A stretch of DNA of 64,000 bases from Myxococcales bacterium UBA1660 (GCA_002320815.1 DCLA01000043.1:5687-69686); one strand, 5' to 3'; shown: positions 24,234-33,743, counted from the first letter of the stretch. Made by a program: numbers and translations. The notes: a model not told the origin generated them from the letters alone.

Positions 24234-25847
24234 TCACCCCACCAGCGGGAGGTCCACGATGAACGTCGACCCCTCGCCTTCGCGGCTCTCCGCGTAGATC
24301 CGGCCGCCCATCCGGACCACGAGCTCCCGGCTCAGCGAGAGCCCGAGACCCGTACCGCCGTACTTCCGGGTGGTCGTCGCGTCCGCCTGGGTGAAGGGCC
24401 GGAAGAGCCGGTCGAGGTGCTCGGCGCTCATCCCGATGCCGGTGTCGCGGACTCGGAAGACCACCCGCGCGGCGTCGCCGGATCCCTGCCGCTCGGCTTC
24501 CAGGGTGACCGTCCCGTTCTCGGTGAACTTGGCCGCGTTGCCCAGGAGGTTGAGGAGCACCTGGCGGATCCGCTGGCCGTCGCCGCGGAGGGTGAAGGGC
24601 TGGGCCGGGCGCACGATCTCCAGCCGGTTGCCGCCCTTGGCCATCAGCGGGTGGACGGTGTCCGCGGCGCTCTGGAGCACGTCGCCCACGTCCAGGACCT
24701 CGCGGACGAGATCCATCTTGCCCGCCTCCAGCTTCGCGAGGTCGAGCACGTCGCCGATCATCTCCAGCAGATGGGCGCCGGCGGTGTGGATCCGGCGGAG
24801 GTCTTCGGCGGTGTCGGCCGGCGCGTCCTCGAGGAGCATCTCGGTGTAGCCGAGGATCGCGTTGAGGGGCGTGCGCAGCTCGTGGCTCATGTTCGCCAGG
24901 AAGCGGCTCTTCACGTGGGCCAGCTCCTCGGCGCGCTCGGCGGCCGCCTCGAGCTCGGCCTCGGTCAGCGACTGGGCTTCGATGCGCTTGGCGATCTCCC
25001 GCCGGGCTCCTTCGAGGGTCTCGGCGAGCTGCCGGACGTCGGCCGAGGCCCGCGGGTGCGACTCGATGGGCGTGACGAGGTCGCCGCTCCCGAAACGCCG
25101 GGCAGCCAGGCGCAGCTCGGTGAGGTTCCGGGTGAGCCTCGCGCTCACCCAGACCATCGCCGTGACCATGATGATCAGCACCAGGAAGGCGAAGAGGATC
25201 TGGCGCCCCACGTGGGTCCGGGCGTCCTCGAGGAGCGAGTCCAGGCTCGCCTCGACCTCCACCACCCCCACCACCTGGCCCGCCTCGGTCACGATGGGAG
25301 CCCACGCGCTGATCCAGGTGCCGTACTCGTCGCGATAGGCCCCACGGCTGGCGATCTCTCCTCGAAGGAGCGCCGGGGCCATCTCCGGTTCGTAGTCGGT
25401 CAGCAGGGAACGTTTGGGGACGGGCTCGCTGCTGGCGATGATGCGCAGCGCGTCGGTCACCGGTTGCTCGGGCGCGGTCCGGATCCGGTCGACCACGCTG
25501 GGCACCAGGGAGAGCGTGGAGATCCCGGTCGCGAGGCGATTCCGCTCGGCGGCGGCCGCGAGCCGGGTGTGTTCGCCGGAGACCGAAGGGGGCGCGGCTT
25601 CCCACGAGTCCCAGGGCGTCAGGCTCGCCGCCGCGGCGCGTCGATGCTGGGTGCCGTCCAGGGCCAGCGCCAGGGTCCCGGCGATGGCCGCGATCCGCGC
25701 CTGCTCCCCGGCTTCGATCTGCGCTCGGGTGCGGCTGCTCTCCTGCCAGAGGAGCGCGCCCACCGCGATGGCCAGCATCAACCCGGTCATCAAGGCGAGC
25801 CGGCCCAGGAGGGTCCGGGGCACGAGCCATCGGCGAACGTCGGCCAT
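24234..25847 (-). CDS. Membrane sensor histidine kinase
   Basis: A 537-residue transmembrane kinase. First helix about residues 15-35, a periplasmic sensor of about 180 residues, second helix about 217-236, a HAMP-like linker, a coiled coil, then the DHp domain with ANMSHELRTPLN (phospho-acceptor His322) and a C-terminal HATPase_c domain with an N-box (LLNLLGNAAKFT), DTGIGM and GTGLGL. No receiver or HPt domain is attached. The ATG at 25847 is chosen to give a short basic N-terminus; a GTG at 25886 is an alternative. It is divergent from a receiver-Ser/Thr kinase fusion 95 nt away, its likely phosphorelay partner. Confidence 0.9.
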   Translation of the reverse strand: MADVRRWLVPRTLLGRLALMTGLMLAIAVGALLWQESSRTRAQIEAGEQARIAAIAGTLALALDGTQHRRAAAASLTPWDSWEAAPPSVSGEHTRLAAAAERNRLATGISTLSLVPSVVDRIRTAPEQPVTDALRIIASSEPVPKRSLLTDYEPEMAPALLRGEIASRGAYRDEYGTWISAWAPIVTEAGQVVGVVEVEASLDSLLEDARTHVGRQILFAFLVLIIMVTAMVWVSARLTRNLTELRLAARRFGSGDLVTPIESHPRASADVRQLAETLEGARREIAKRIEAQSLTEAELEAAAERAEELAHVKSRFLANMSHELRTPLNAILGYTEMLLEDAPADTAEDLRRIHTAGAHLLEMIGDVLDLAKLEAGKMDLVREVLDVGDVLQSAADTVHPLMAKGGNRLEIVRPAQPFTLRGDGQRIRQVLLNLLGNAAKFTENGTVTLEAERQGSGDAARVVFRVRDTGIGMSAEHLDRLFRPFTQADATTTRKYGGTGLGLSLSRELVVRMGGRIYAESREGEGSTFIVDLPLVG

Positions 25848-25942
25848 CGACGCCGCAGGGTCGCAGGGCGGGCCCGACCGACGCAACGTCCCAAGAGGAT
25901 GGACGCCGCGCGACCATGCGATACCCTCCGGCGCGGAGGGAC

Positions 25943-27631
25943 ATGAGCGGAGGTCAGAGCGCGAACGGCAAGCTCCTCGTGGTCGACGACAACGAGGCCA
26001 ACCGCGACATGCTCGCGCGGCGTCTGACCAAGCAAGGCTACGACGTCGACGTCGCCGTCGACGGCCCCGAGGCGCTCCGGAAGGTCGAGGAGCAGGTCCC
26101 GGACCTGATCGTCCTCGACGTGATGATGCCGGGGATGAGCGGCCTGGAGGTCCTCCGCTACCTGCGGAACCTCTACGACCGCGTCGAGCTGCCGGTGCTC
26201 ATGGCCACCGCGAAGACCGACAGCGAGGACGTGGTCGCTGCGCTCGCCGTCGGCGCCAACGACTACGTCACCAAGCCCGTCGACTTCCCGGTGCTCCTCG
26301 CCCGGGTGGCCAGCCTGCTCCAGACCCGCGCGGTCTACGCCACGGGACCCAGCTCGTCGACGCACCTCTCCGCCGACGGCGAAGCGAGCCCCGGCACGGT
26401 CCTCGATGGCCGCTTCCGCGTGGAGCGCACCGTGGGGGAGGGCGGTTTCGCCATCGTCTTCCAGGCTACCCAGCTCAGCACCGGCCAGCCGGTCGCGGTC
26501 AAGGTCCTCCGCTCCCAGCGGGCCACCGGAGACACCCGCGATGACCACCGCCGCTTCGAGAACGAGATGCGGCTCATCGGCCGGCTCCGGCATCCGCACG
26601 TGGTCCGCCTGGTGGACTACGGGATGCTCGACGCTTCGCTCCCCACGGCCGACACCTGGAACGAGGTGAGCGAGCCCGGGATCCCGATGGAGGAGCTGCT
26701 CTCGCTGCCCGGCGAGCTCGACGAGCCCACCGGGCGTCGCCAGCGCAAGCGCTTGCCCTACATCGTGATGGAGTACCTCGAGGGAGCCTCCCTCGACTCC
26801 TACCTGAAGGAGAAGGGCGCGCTGCCGGTCCCCGTCGCCGTGGAGCTCTTGCTCCCGGTGGCCAGCGCCGTGGCCGAAGCACACCGGCTGGGCATCGTGC
26901 ACCGGGACCTCAAGCCGCCCAACGTCATCGTGGGGCAGGGGCCCCGCGACAGCCTGCACCCCTGGGTGCTCGACTTCGGGATCGCCCGGCCCGACGACGA
27001 GAACGACGACGACTCGTTCCATCGCCGCGAGGACGCCCTCATCGGCACCCCGGAGTACATGGCCCCCGAACAGGCTCGGGGGCTCAAGACCGACGAGAAG
27101 AGCGACCAGTACGCCCTCGGCGTGCTGCTCTACGAGAGCCTCACCGGGCGCCGTCCCTTTCGCGAGCGGAGCATCGGCGAGCTGGTGCAGAAGGTGGCCC
27201 GCGGCCACTTCCCGCGGCCCCGGGAGCTCCGCCCGGACATCCCCGAGGCGCTGGAGGCCATCGTCATGCGGGCGATGGACCCCTTGCCGGACCGGCGCTT
27301 CAGCACGGTGGAGAGCTTCGCCAAGGAGCTCCTGGCCTTCGCCCCCGACGCGATCCGCGGGCGCTGGACCGGCGCCTTCGCGTCGGTGAAGACCGACCCG
27401 CCGCCGGCGGGTCAGCAGGCGACCGTCCGCCCGAACCCCAGCCCCCTCGCGCTCCCGCAGGTGCCCAAGGCGCCGCGGGTGCCCCGCGAGCCGCGGCCCC
27501 TCGGGGGCGCTCCCCAGTCTCCGTCGCTCGTGCCGCCGACCCGGGGCGACCAGATGCGCCGGGTCGCCTTCGGCCTGGCCCTCGTCGGCGTCGCCTTCGC
27601 GGCCCTCGCCGCCTACATCCTGCTCGGCTGA
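25943..27631 (+). CDS. Receiver-Ser/Thr protein kinase fusion with C-terminal anchor
   Basis: A 562-residue protein. An N-terminal response-regulator receiver domain (about 9-125) has the acidic pair DD at 15-16, phospho-acceptor Asp59 and the conserved Lys in TKPVD. A Hanks kinase domain follows (about 155-475; GEGGFAIVF, AVKVL, HRDLKPPN, LDFGIA). A Pro-rich linker leads to a single C-terminal helix (about 540-560). A long acidic insertion sits in the N-lobe. The ATG at 25943 has a GGAGGG Shine-Dalgarno; TACCCT (25922-25927) is a candidate -10. The intact receiver means two-component phosphorylation can probably gate the kinase. The divergent histidine kinase is the obvious donor. Confidence 0.92.
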   Translation: MSGGQSANGKLLVVDDNEANRDMLARRLTKQGYDVDVAVDGPEALRKVEEQVPDLIVLDVMMPGMSGLEVLRYLRNLYDRVELPVLMATAKTDSEDVVAALAVGANDYVTKPVDFPVLLARVASLLQTRAVYATGPSSSTHLSADGEASPGTVLDGRFRVERTVGEGGFAIVFQATQLSTGQPVAVKVLRSQRATGDTRDDHRRFENEMRLIGRLRHPHVVRLVDYGMLDASLPTADTWNEVSEPGIPMEELLSLPGELDEPTGRRQRKRLPYIVMEYLEGASLDSYLKEKGALPVPVAVELLLPVASAVAEAHRLGIVHRDLKPPNVIVGQGPRDSLHPWVLDFGIARPDDENDDDSFHRREDALIGTPEYMAPEQARGLKTDEKSDQYALGVLLYESLTGRRPFRERSIGELVQKVARGHFPRPRELRPDIPEALEAIVMRAMDPLPDRRFSTVESFAKELLAFAPDAIRGRWTGAFASVKTDPPPAGQQATVRPNPSPLALPQVPKAPRVPREPRPLGGAPQSPSLVPPTRGDQMRRVAFGLALVGVAFAALAAYILLG

Positions 27632-27663
27632 AGCGTCGCCTCGACGGCGCGGGAGGTTCTGAG

Positions 27664-27669
27664 TAGCTT
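27664..27669 (+). promoter_or_regulatory. -10-like box of the hydrolase unit
   Basis: TAGCTT, 8 nt before the GTG at 27678; leaderless start predicted. Confidence 0.5.
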
Positions 27670-27677
27670 GCCCCTCC

Positions 27678-28745
27678 GTGATCCTGCGAACGGAGATCGT
27701 CGAGCAGTCCATCGACTTCGCGCAGCGTGCCACCTTCGTGAAGCAGGTGGTCATGACGCCGGGCCAACCCATCGGCATGGTGCGCAAACGCCGCCGGGAC
27801 CTGGCCGAGGCCGAGGGCATCAAGAGCCTGAAGGGCGACGCGCCCAAGACCCGGGGCGCGGTGTTGTTGGTCCATGGGTTCGCCCAGAACCGCTACACCT
27901 GGCACCTGCCCAGCCGGTCCTTCGCCTGTTACCTGGCGGACCGCGGTTGGGATGTGTTCAACGTCGACCTGCGCGGCGCCGGCCGCTCCCAGCGCTTCGA
28001 CGCCAAGCGGCCGGAGGTCCTCGACGAGTACATCCTCGAGGACATCCCGGCCTGCGTCCACGAGGTCCAGCGCCTCTCCGGCCACGAAAAGGTGATCCTC
28101 ATCGGCCACTCGATGGGCGGGCTGGTGAGCTACTGCTCCGCGGCCACCGCCCTCAAGGGCCACGTGCAGGCCATCGCGACCCTCGGTTCGCCCTACCGCT
28201 TCGGCGCCGGCCGCATGTTCCTCAAGGGCCTGGCTTGGGTCCTGGAGACCACCCGGCTCACCGGCGCCTTCGACCGCAACCTGGACCTGCCCACCCGCTT
28301 CCTGGGTCGACACCTGCACCGCCGCCGAGCGCTCTGGAACCTGCCCTTCTTCCCCTCGCCCATCCGCGGGTGGCGCACGGACAACGTGAACGACCAGGTG
28401 CTCGACGAGTACCTGGCCCGGGCCTTCGATCGCACCAACCTGCAGATCGCCTTCGACATCCTCGCCGGCGGCGACCGGGTCGCGCTCCACAGCCGCGACG
28501 GCACCATGGACTACGGCCGGGCCTTCGAGGCGCTGCGGGTCCCGCTCCTGGTCATCGCCGGGGATCGCGACGACCTCGCGCCGCCCGAGTCGGTGAAGCC
28601 CGCCTACGACATGAGCCGCAGCCCGGACAAGGTCTATCGGGTCTTCCCGGTGGGCCACATGGACCTGGTGGTGGGCGACGACGCCACCACCACCATCTGG
28701 CCCACGGTCGGGGACTTCCTCGACCGGAGCGCCGCGCGCGCGTGA
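27678..28745 (+). CDS. Alpha/beta-hydrolase (lipase/esterase-like)
   Basis: A 355-residue soluble alpha/beta-hydrolase fold protein. The oxyanion region LLVHGFAQNRYTW, the nucleophile elbow GHSMGG (Ser145), an acidic residue in AGDRDDLAPP (about 298) and the catalytic His in VGHMDLV (about 329) form a complete triad. A 55-residue N-terminal extension precedes the fold. The segment with basic patch RFLGRHLHRRR (about 210-225) may be the lid. No signal peptide, so it is likely cytoplasmic; the substrate is unknown, perhaps a lipid ester. The GTG start is supported by the -10 spacing. It is coupled to the next gene by a GTGA overlap. Confidence 0.88.
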   Translation: MILRTEIVEQSIDFAQRATFVKQVVMTPGQPIGMVRKRRRDLAEAEGIKSLKGDAPKTRGAVLLVHGFAQNRYTWHLPSRSFACYLADRGWDVFNVDLRGAGRSQRFDAKRPEVLDEYILEDIPACVHEVQRLSGHEKVILIGHSMGGLVSYCSAATALKGHVQAIATLGSPYRFGAGRMFLKGLAWVLETTRLTGAFDRNLDLPTRFLGRHLHRRRALWNLPFFPSPIRGWRTDNVNDQVLDEYLARAFDRTNLQIAFDILAGGDRVALHSRDGTMDYGRAFEALRVPLLVIAGDRDDLAPPESVKPAYDMSRSPDKVYRVFPVGHMDLVVGDDATTTIWPTVGDFLDRSAARA

Positions 28746-29407
28746 GGGTCGTCGCCCTCGCGCTGGCGCTGGCTGGCCTCGGCGCATCGGTGGCCGCCGC
28801 GCAGGAGCTCGCCGAGGTCCCGCCGGTTCCCTCGCCGCGCGAGGCGTCGCTGGAGCTCGCGATGCGGCAGGCGGACCAGCAGTTCGACGCCGTCTCGTTC
28901 CTCGGCGCTCAGCGCTCGCTGCTCATGGGCGTCTTCGAGACCTACTGCGCCGCGGAGCTGCTCATCCCGCCCGAGACCGGGTTCAGCGGCCTGGAGTTCG
29001 GGCTGGGGCTCGGCTGCCTGGTCGGGGCGACGACCCTCTGGGTCATGGGGATCCGGCGGCTGCTCCACCCTAAGGAGGGCGAGCACGCCCACGAGCGCTT
29101 GGTCGGCTACTACCGGGACCGACGCGCGGGCTCCGTGGACCTCGACGCCCTCGAGGCCGACCTGCGCGCTTCGGCGCGCCGGGACCGGCGGCGGCGCTGG
29201 GTCCGTTTCTCGCTCGGGGTCCTCGAGCTCGCCGCCTCGGCGACCCTCGCGGGGTTGACCGCGAGGGATCGCATCGAGCGGTCGTCCGGCTCGGCGATCG
29301 CCATCGGCACCGCGGTGATCGCGGTGCTGGGGTTGGCGCACGCCTTTCTCCGCTCGCCGGCGGAGCGGGCGCTCGCCGCTCACGAAGAGCGGTCGAGCGC
29401 CTGGTAG
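28742..29407 (+). CDS. Membrane protein coupled to the hydrolase
   Basis: A 221-residue protein with a signal-like N-terminal helix (about 1-20), two further hydrophobic segments near residues 80-103 and a pair near 155-205. The GTG start overlaps the hydrolase stop (GTGA), so the two genes are translated together. Charged loops contain many Arg residues. No family recognised. It ends three nucleotides before the convergent penicillin acylase-family gene, leaving no room for a terminator between them. Confidence 0.72.
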   Translation: MRVVALALALAGLGASVAAAQELAEVPPVPSPREASLELAMRQADQQFDAVSFLGAQRSLLMGVFETYCAAELLIPPETGFSGLEFGLGLGCLVGATTLWVMGIRRLLHPKEGEHAHERLVGYYRDRRAGSVDLDALEADLRASARRDRRRRWVRFSLGVLELAASATLAGLTARDRIERSSGSAIAIGTAVIAVLGLAHAFLRSPAERALAAHEERSSAW

Positions 29408-29410
29408 GGC

Positions 29411-32335
29411 TCAGCGGGGCGAGAAGCTCAGCGTGGTCTCCGCGTGCGCGTCGACGTCGGCGCGCTCGAAGTAGACCGGGGGCTGCTCGTTGCGCCGCCA
29501 CAGCTCCGCCTCGTCGGCGTGGTGGGGGCTGTCGATGTTCTCGCTCTGCCCGCCGGGCAGCGCGTTGAAGGGTCGGGGCCCGTCGGCGGTCATCTCCACC
29601 ACGAGCCGCTGCGAAGCGCCGCTGCCGTGGGTGAAGCGCTCACCGTTGGTCATGGAGTAGTTGCCCACGTCCACGGCGCCGAAGTCGCCATGCCGCGGGA
29701 ACCCGAGGGGGAACTCCTCGGACGGCTCGGGCGGGATCGAGACCCGGTTCTGCCCGGTGAGGGAGGGCGCGATCTGGTCGAAGCGGACGGCGTGGAGCCG
29801 GCCCCAGCGCCACTCGTCCCAGTCCTCGCCGAGCTCCTCCTCGAGCCAGGCGATGGCGGCCAGGACGGCGCGGGTGACCCGCTCGTCGCGGGTCTCCAGG
29901 ACGCCCGAGGTGGTGAAGTCGTCCCACACCACGGTGTCGTTCCACTCCGTGTCGCCCAGGTAGGAGGTGCGGTAGGAGTAGAGGGTCGTCGCCTGGGTGG
30001 CGGAGTCGGCCAGGGACCACTCCAGCATCCGGGCGTTGTAGAAGCTGGCCATCCCGCGGCCGATGGCGCCGATCTCGTCGTCGAAGGCGAGGCCGGTCAG
30101 GCGCGTGATGGTCGCGTTGAAGATCGTGGTGGCCACGCTGTCGGCGATCTCGCCCTCGTCCGTGGCGCCCACGCCGTGCGGGGTCTCCAGGGTCCAGGCC
30201 ATCAGCCGGTCGCGGACCGCCTCGAGGTCGGCGAGCCCGTCGGCGCCGGCGTCGGTGACCGCCGCCGCGAGGGCGTCGTCGTCGGCGGTGTCGCCCAGGG
30301 CATGGTTCAGCGAGGCCACGATCGGGTCGCGCACCGTCTCGCCCAGGGAGGACTTCGTCTCCGCCTGGAGCTCGATCATCATGTCGGTGGTGATCTCGCC
30401 GGCGGCGGTGAGGGTCTCCAGGTTCTCCACGATGCGGTGCATCCGGTAGCCGACGGCGAAGCCGCCGCCGATGTAGGCCGCGTCGTCGCAGACGTTGCCG
30501 TCGTCGGTCACGCCCACGTTGTCCTGGTTCGCGGTGGCGATGTAGCCGGAGGCCGGGTTCTTGGCCTGCGGGAGCATCGCGTCGTCGATGTCCTCACCCC
30601 ACTCGAAGCCGCCGTTGCCGGGGAGCACGAAGAGGGGCGAGACACCGGAGACGGTGCCGTCGGCCTCCAGCGCGAAGCTGCAGGCGGGGGCCGAGCGCTG
30701 GGGGACCCAGGCGTGGGTGGACCAGGCGATGTCGCCGGTGCGCGAGGCGAAGCTGATGTTCTGCGCGCCGACCTGGAAGAACTCCCGGTGCGCGGCGACG
30801 GCGTCGTCCACGTTGGTGGCGGTCATCAGCGCGTTGAAGAAGCCCAGCTCGTTGCTGACCTCGTCGCCGGTGTAGCGGACCGAGAGGGCGCCGCCGACGG
30901 CCTCGTCCCCCGCGGTGGGCGACGCGATGTCCGGGGGCACCAGCGAGTCGGGGATGATCATGCCGTGGTGCGGCACGTTCCAGAAGCGCACGGTGACGTC
31001 GGCGCCGAAGTTCACGCCGATGACCTCGTCGACCGCGACCACGGGGACGTCGGTGCCCTCGAAGGCCACCGAGACCGGCTCCCACTCGACGCCGCCGGCG
31101 CCGACGTAACGGAAGGTGACGGTCTCCTGGTAGACGTCGGTGACGTCGTAGCCGGTGGTCGTCGCGCTCCAGGCCAGGTCCCGGTTGTAGCCGAGGACCA
31201 CGCCGGGCAGGCCGGCGAAGGCCACGCCCTGAACGTCGATGTCGTCCTCGCCTTCCATCTGCGCGGTGTTCAGGTGGACGTACCACCAGACCCCCGGGCT
31301 GGTCAGCGAGAGGTGCGGGTCGTTGGAGAGGATCGGGTTGCCGCTCGCGGTGTGGTCGCCGGAGACGACCCACGAGTTGCTGCCCACGTGCTCGTCGTGG
31401 AAGAAGAGCGGGTTCCGGTCGAGCCGGTCGTAGAAGGAGCGCGCACCGCGGAGGGCGGCGGTGTCCAGCGCCGGAAGCCGCGGCGGCTGGATGATGGCGG
31501 AGAAGGTCTCGCCCTCGGGGAAGCCGTCGTCGGTGTAGACCCGGCGGGCCTGGACCTCGGAGAAGAAGTCACCCCAGAGCCCCACGCGGGCCTGGATCTC
31601 CTCGTCGGTGGCGTCGTCCGGGAAGGCCGCGCGGACGCCGGCCAGGGCCTGGCTCCGGTTGATGTCGGCGCTGGCGTCGTAGCTCAGGTTCCACGACTGG
31701 TAGCGGGCCAGGGCGAACACGTCGGCGCCGGTCCAATGCCCGAAGTTCTCGCTGAGGCGCACCAGGTTGAAGATCTCGAGGGCGGGCGGCGCCTGGTAGG
31801 TGTCGCTTCCGACGACCTCGTCGATGTAGTGGTTGATGCCCTCCACGAAGGCGTCGGCGGCCAGCTTCGAGGGGCTGTCCGACGGGAGCGCGGCGTAGAT
31901 GGCCTCGCCCTGGCGCTCGAAGCCCAGGAAGCGGGAGTCGGCGTCGTCGTTCACCAAGCCGGGCGACTGGTCCCCGAGGACCTCCGCGAGCCGACCGACG
32001 ACGCTGCGCCGGATGAACTCCATCTGGACCATGCGGTCCCGGGCCATCATGTAGCCCTCGACGACCATCAGGTCGTGGGTCGTCGTCGCGTAGATGTGGG
32101 GCATGCCGCGGTCGTCGATGACCACTTCGACGTCGCCGTCGAGCCCGGGGAGATCGGTGGGCAGCGTCTCGCCGCCCATGTCCGGGTCTCCCGCGTCGTC
32201 TTCCACGACCATGTCGGGGTCCGTGGAAGCGTCCATGCCCGGGTCATCGCCGGGGCCGTCGTCATCACCGCAGGCCGCGCACACCAGCGCGAGCCCCAGC
32301 AACCAATTGAAGGGGTATTTCGTCATAGCAACCAT
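29411..32335 (-). CDS. Penicillin acylase-family lipoprotein (Ntn hydrolase)
   Basis: A 974-residue exported lipoprotein (lipobox VCAAC) followed by an acidic low-complexity linker and a full penicillin amidase/acyl-homoserine-lactone acylase fold. The family is made as a precursor that self-cleaves before a Ser, which then becomes the N-terminal nucleophile; here that is Ser319 in HVGSNSWVVSG. The alpha-chain part precedes it, and the beta chain with NDPHLSL follows. Substrates could be beta-lactams, N-acyl amino acids or quorum-sensing lactones. The ATG at 32335 is preferred: a TAACCT -10-like box lies 10 nt upstream; an ATG at 32326 also gives a good signal peptide. Confidence 0.9.
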   Translation of the reverse strand: MVAMTKYPFNWLLGLALVCAACGDDDGPGDDPGMDASTDPDMVVEDDAGDPDMGGETLPTDLPGLDGDVEVVIDDRGMPHIYATTTHDLMVVEGYMMARDRMVQMEFIRRSVVGRLAEVLGDQSPGLVNDDADSRFLGFERQGEAIYAALPSDSPSKLAADAFVEGINHYIDEVVGSDTYQAPPALEIFNLVRLSENFGHWTGADVFALARYQSWNLSYDASADINRSQALAGVRAAFPDDATDEEIQARVGLWGDFFSEVQARRVYTDDGFPEGETFSAIIQPPRLPALDTAALRGARSFYDRLDRNPLFFHDEHVGSNSWVVSGDHTASGNPILSNDPHLSLTSPGVWWYVHLNTAQMEGEDDIDVQGVAFAGLPGVVLGYNRDLAWSATTTGYDVTDVYQETVTFRYVGAGGVEWEPVSVAFEGTDVPVVAVDEVIGVNFGADVTVRFWNVPHHGMIIPDSLVPPDIASPTAGDEAVGGALSVRYTGDEVSNELGFFNALMTATNVDDAVAAHREFFQVGAQNISFASRTGDIAWSTHAWVPQRSAPACSFALEADGTVSGVSPLFVLPGNGGFEWGEDIDDAMLPQAKNPASGYIATANQDNVGVTDDGNVCDDAAYIGGGFAVGYRMHRIVENLETLTAAGEITTDMMIELQAETKSSLGETVRDPIVASLNHALGDTADDDALAAAVTDAGADGLADLEAVRDRLMAWTLETPHGVGATDEGEIADSVATTIFNATITRLTGLAFDDEIGAIGRGMASFYNARMLEWSLADSATQATTLYSYRTSYLGDTEWNDTVVWDDFTTSGVLETRDERVTRAVLAAIAWLEEELGEDWDEWRWGRLHAVRFDQIAPSLTGQNRVSIPPEPSEEFPLGFPRHGDFGAVDVGNYSMTNGERFTHGSGASQRLVVEMTADGPRPFNALPGGQSENIDSPHHADEAELWRRNEQPPVYFERADVDAHAETTLSFSPR

Positions 32336-32435
32336 CCGGGGCCGGAGGTTAGTCGAGCCATCGCCGGATGGCACGAACGGCGCGGCAGGCGACACGCGGG
32401 TTGCGAGTTCGGGCACGCCCCCATGACGCGATGCG

Positions 32436-32464
32436 TTGAAAGCGTACGCCGCTTTTGCCAGAGT
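32436..32464 (+). promoter_or_regulatory. Promoter of the aminotransferase gene
   Basis: TTGAAA (32436-32441), exactly 17 nt, then CAGAGT (32459-32464), then 8 nt to the ATG at 32473. It has the best -35 of the leaderless set. It overlaps the promoter region of the divergent acylase gene. Confidence 0.55.
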
Positions 32465-32472
32465 GCGCGGCC

Positions 32473-33669
32473 ATGAAGCGCTTCGCCGAACGACTCTCCC
32501 GCATCCAGCCCTCCGCCACCGTCGCCATCTCCACCAAGGCGCGACAGCTGGCGGCCGAGGGCAAGGACATCCTCTCGTTCTCGATGGGAGAGCCCGATTT
32601 CGACACGCCGGAGCACATCAAGAAGGGCGCAGCCCAGGCCATCGTCGATGGCGCCACCCGCTACACCGCGGCCACCGGCACCCCCGAGCTCAAGAAGGCC
32701 ATCTGCGACGCCGCCGAGCGCCGCCGCGGCGTGAAGTGGACCCCGGCCGAGTGCGCCGTCTCCGTCGGCGCCAAGCACGTCCTCTTCAACCTCGCGCTCT
32801 GTCTCTTCGAGAAGGGCGACGAGGTGGTGATCCCCGCGCCCTACTGGGTCAGCTACCCGGAGCAGGTCAGCCTGGCCGGCGCCGAGCCGGTGATCGTCGA
32901 GACCACGGAGGAGAGCGGCTTCAAGGTGCTCCCCGAGCAGCTGAAGGCGGCGCTCACCCCGGCGACCAAGGCCGTGGTGCTCTGCTCGCCCTCGAACCCG
33001 ACCGGCAGCGCCTACACCGAGGCCGAGCTCCGCGCCCTGGCCGACGTGCTCGCCGAGCACGAGTGCTGGATCATCGTCGACGAGATCTACGGCGAGCTGG
33101 TCTACGAGGGCTTCGACCAGAAGTCCCTGGCCACCGTGGCGCCCGAGCTGCGCGACCGGCTGCTGGTCGTCGACGGCGTGAGCAAGACCTACGCGATGAC
33201 CGGCTGGCGCATCGGCTGGCTCCTCGCGCCGGCCGAGGTCATCGCCGCCTGCAACAAGCTCCAGGGCCAGTCGACCACCAACCCGACCGCCGTGGCCCAG
33301 GAGGCCGCGCGCTACGCGGTGGCCGAGACCCAGGACTGCGTCGCCGAGATGCGCGGCGCCTTCGAGAAGCGGCGCGACCGCATCGTCGAGGGGCTCAACG
33401 CCATCGAGGGTGTGTCCTGCCGCAAGCCCGAGGGCGCCTTCTACGCCTTCGCCAACGTCCAGGGGCTCCTGGGCAAGGCCGACGGCGACCGGACCATCAC
33501 CACCGACCTCGACCTCTGCGACTACCTCCTCGACACGGTCGGGGTCGCGCTGGTCCCCGGCAGCGCCTTCGGCGCCCCGGGCTACGTGCGGATCAGCTAC
33601 GCCGCGTCGACCGAGCAGATCGACGAGGGCCTGCGCCGCCTCGGCCAGGCTGCCGCGAAGCTGGCCTGA
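32473..33669 (+). CDS. Class I aspartate-type aminotransferase
   Basis: A 398-residue PLP enzyme of the AspC (Ibeta)/class I family. It has the N-terminal GEPDFDTP, the cofactor-binding SNPTGS and DEIYGELVY, and the Schiff-base lysine Lys238 in SKTYAMTGWRIGW. The C-terminal Arg that binds the substrate carboxylate lies in GYVRISYA. It likely transfers the amino group between aspartate (or an aromatic amino acid) and 2-oxoglutarate. Length is normal for aspartate/prephenate transaminases. The start at 32473 fits both family length and promoter spacing. Monocistronic, divergent from the acylase gene. Confidence 0.93.
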   Translation: MKRFAERLSRIQPSATVAISTKARQLAAEGKDILSFSMGEPDFDTPEHIKKGAAQAIVDGATRYTAATGTPELKKAICDAAERRRGVKWTPAECAVSVGAKHVLFNLALCLFEKGDEVVIPAPYWVSYPEQVSLAGAEPVIVETTEESGFKVLPEQLKAALTPATKAVVLCSPSNPTGSAYTEAELRALADVLAEHECWIIVDEIYGELVYEGFDQKSLATVAPELRDRLLVVDGVSKTYAMTGWRIGWLLAPAEVIAACNKLQGQSTTNPTAVAQEAARYAVAETQDCVAEMRGAFEKRRDRIVEGLNAIEGVSCRKPEGAFYAFANVQGLLGKADGDRTITTDLDLCDYLLDTVGVALVPGSAFGAPGYVRISYAASTEQIDEGLRRLGQAAAKLA

Positions 33670-33713
33670 CGAGGCCGCGCCGACGAGACCGCGCTCGGAG
33701 CCCGAGCCCGAGT

Positions 33714-33743
33714 GTTCGGTCGCCGTGCGTTCGGTCGCCGTTC
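33714..33743. repeat. 15-bp tandem duplication after the aminotransferase gene
   Basis: GTTCGGTCGCCGTGC (33714-33728) and GTTCGGTCGCCGTTC (33729-33743) are adjacent copies differing at one base. A decayed repeat (GACGAGGCCGCGCC, GACGAGACCGCGCTC) lies just upstream and starts at the stop codon. The arrangement echoes the repeat after aroC. Confidence 0.65.

Noticed and set aside
29444..32476. Long plus-strand open frame across the acylase gene
   Set aside because: Antisense to an acylase with an intact nucleophile motif; the composition is repetitive Val/Gly/Arg and no domain is seen.
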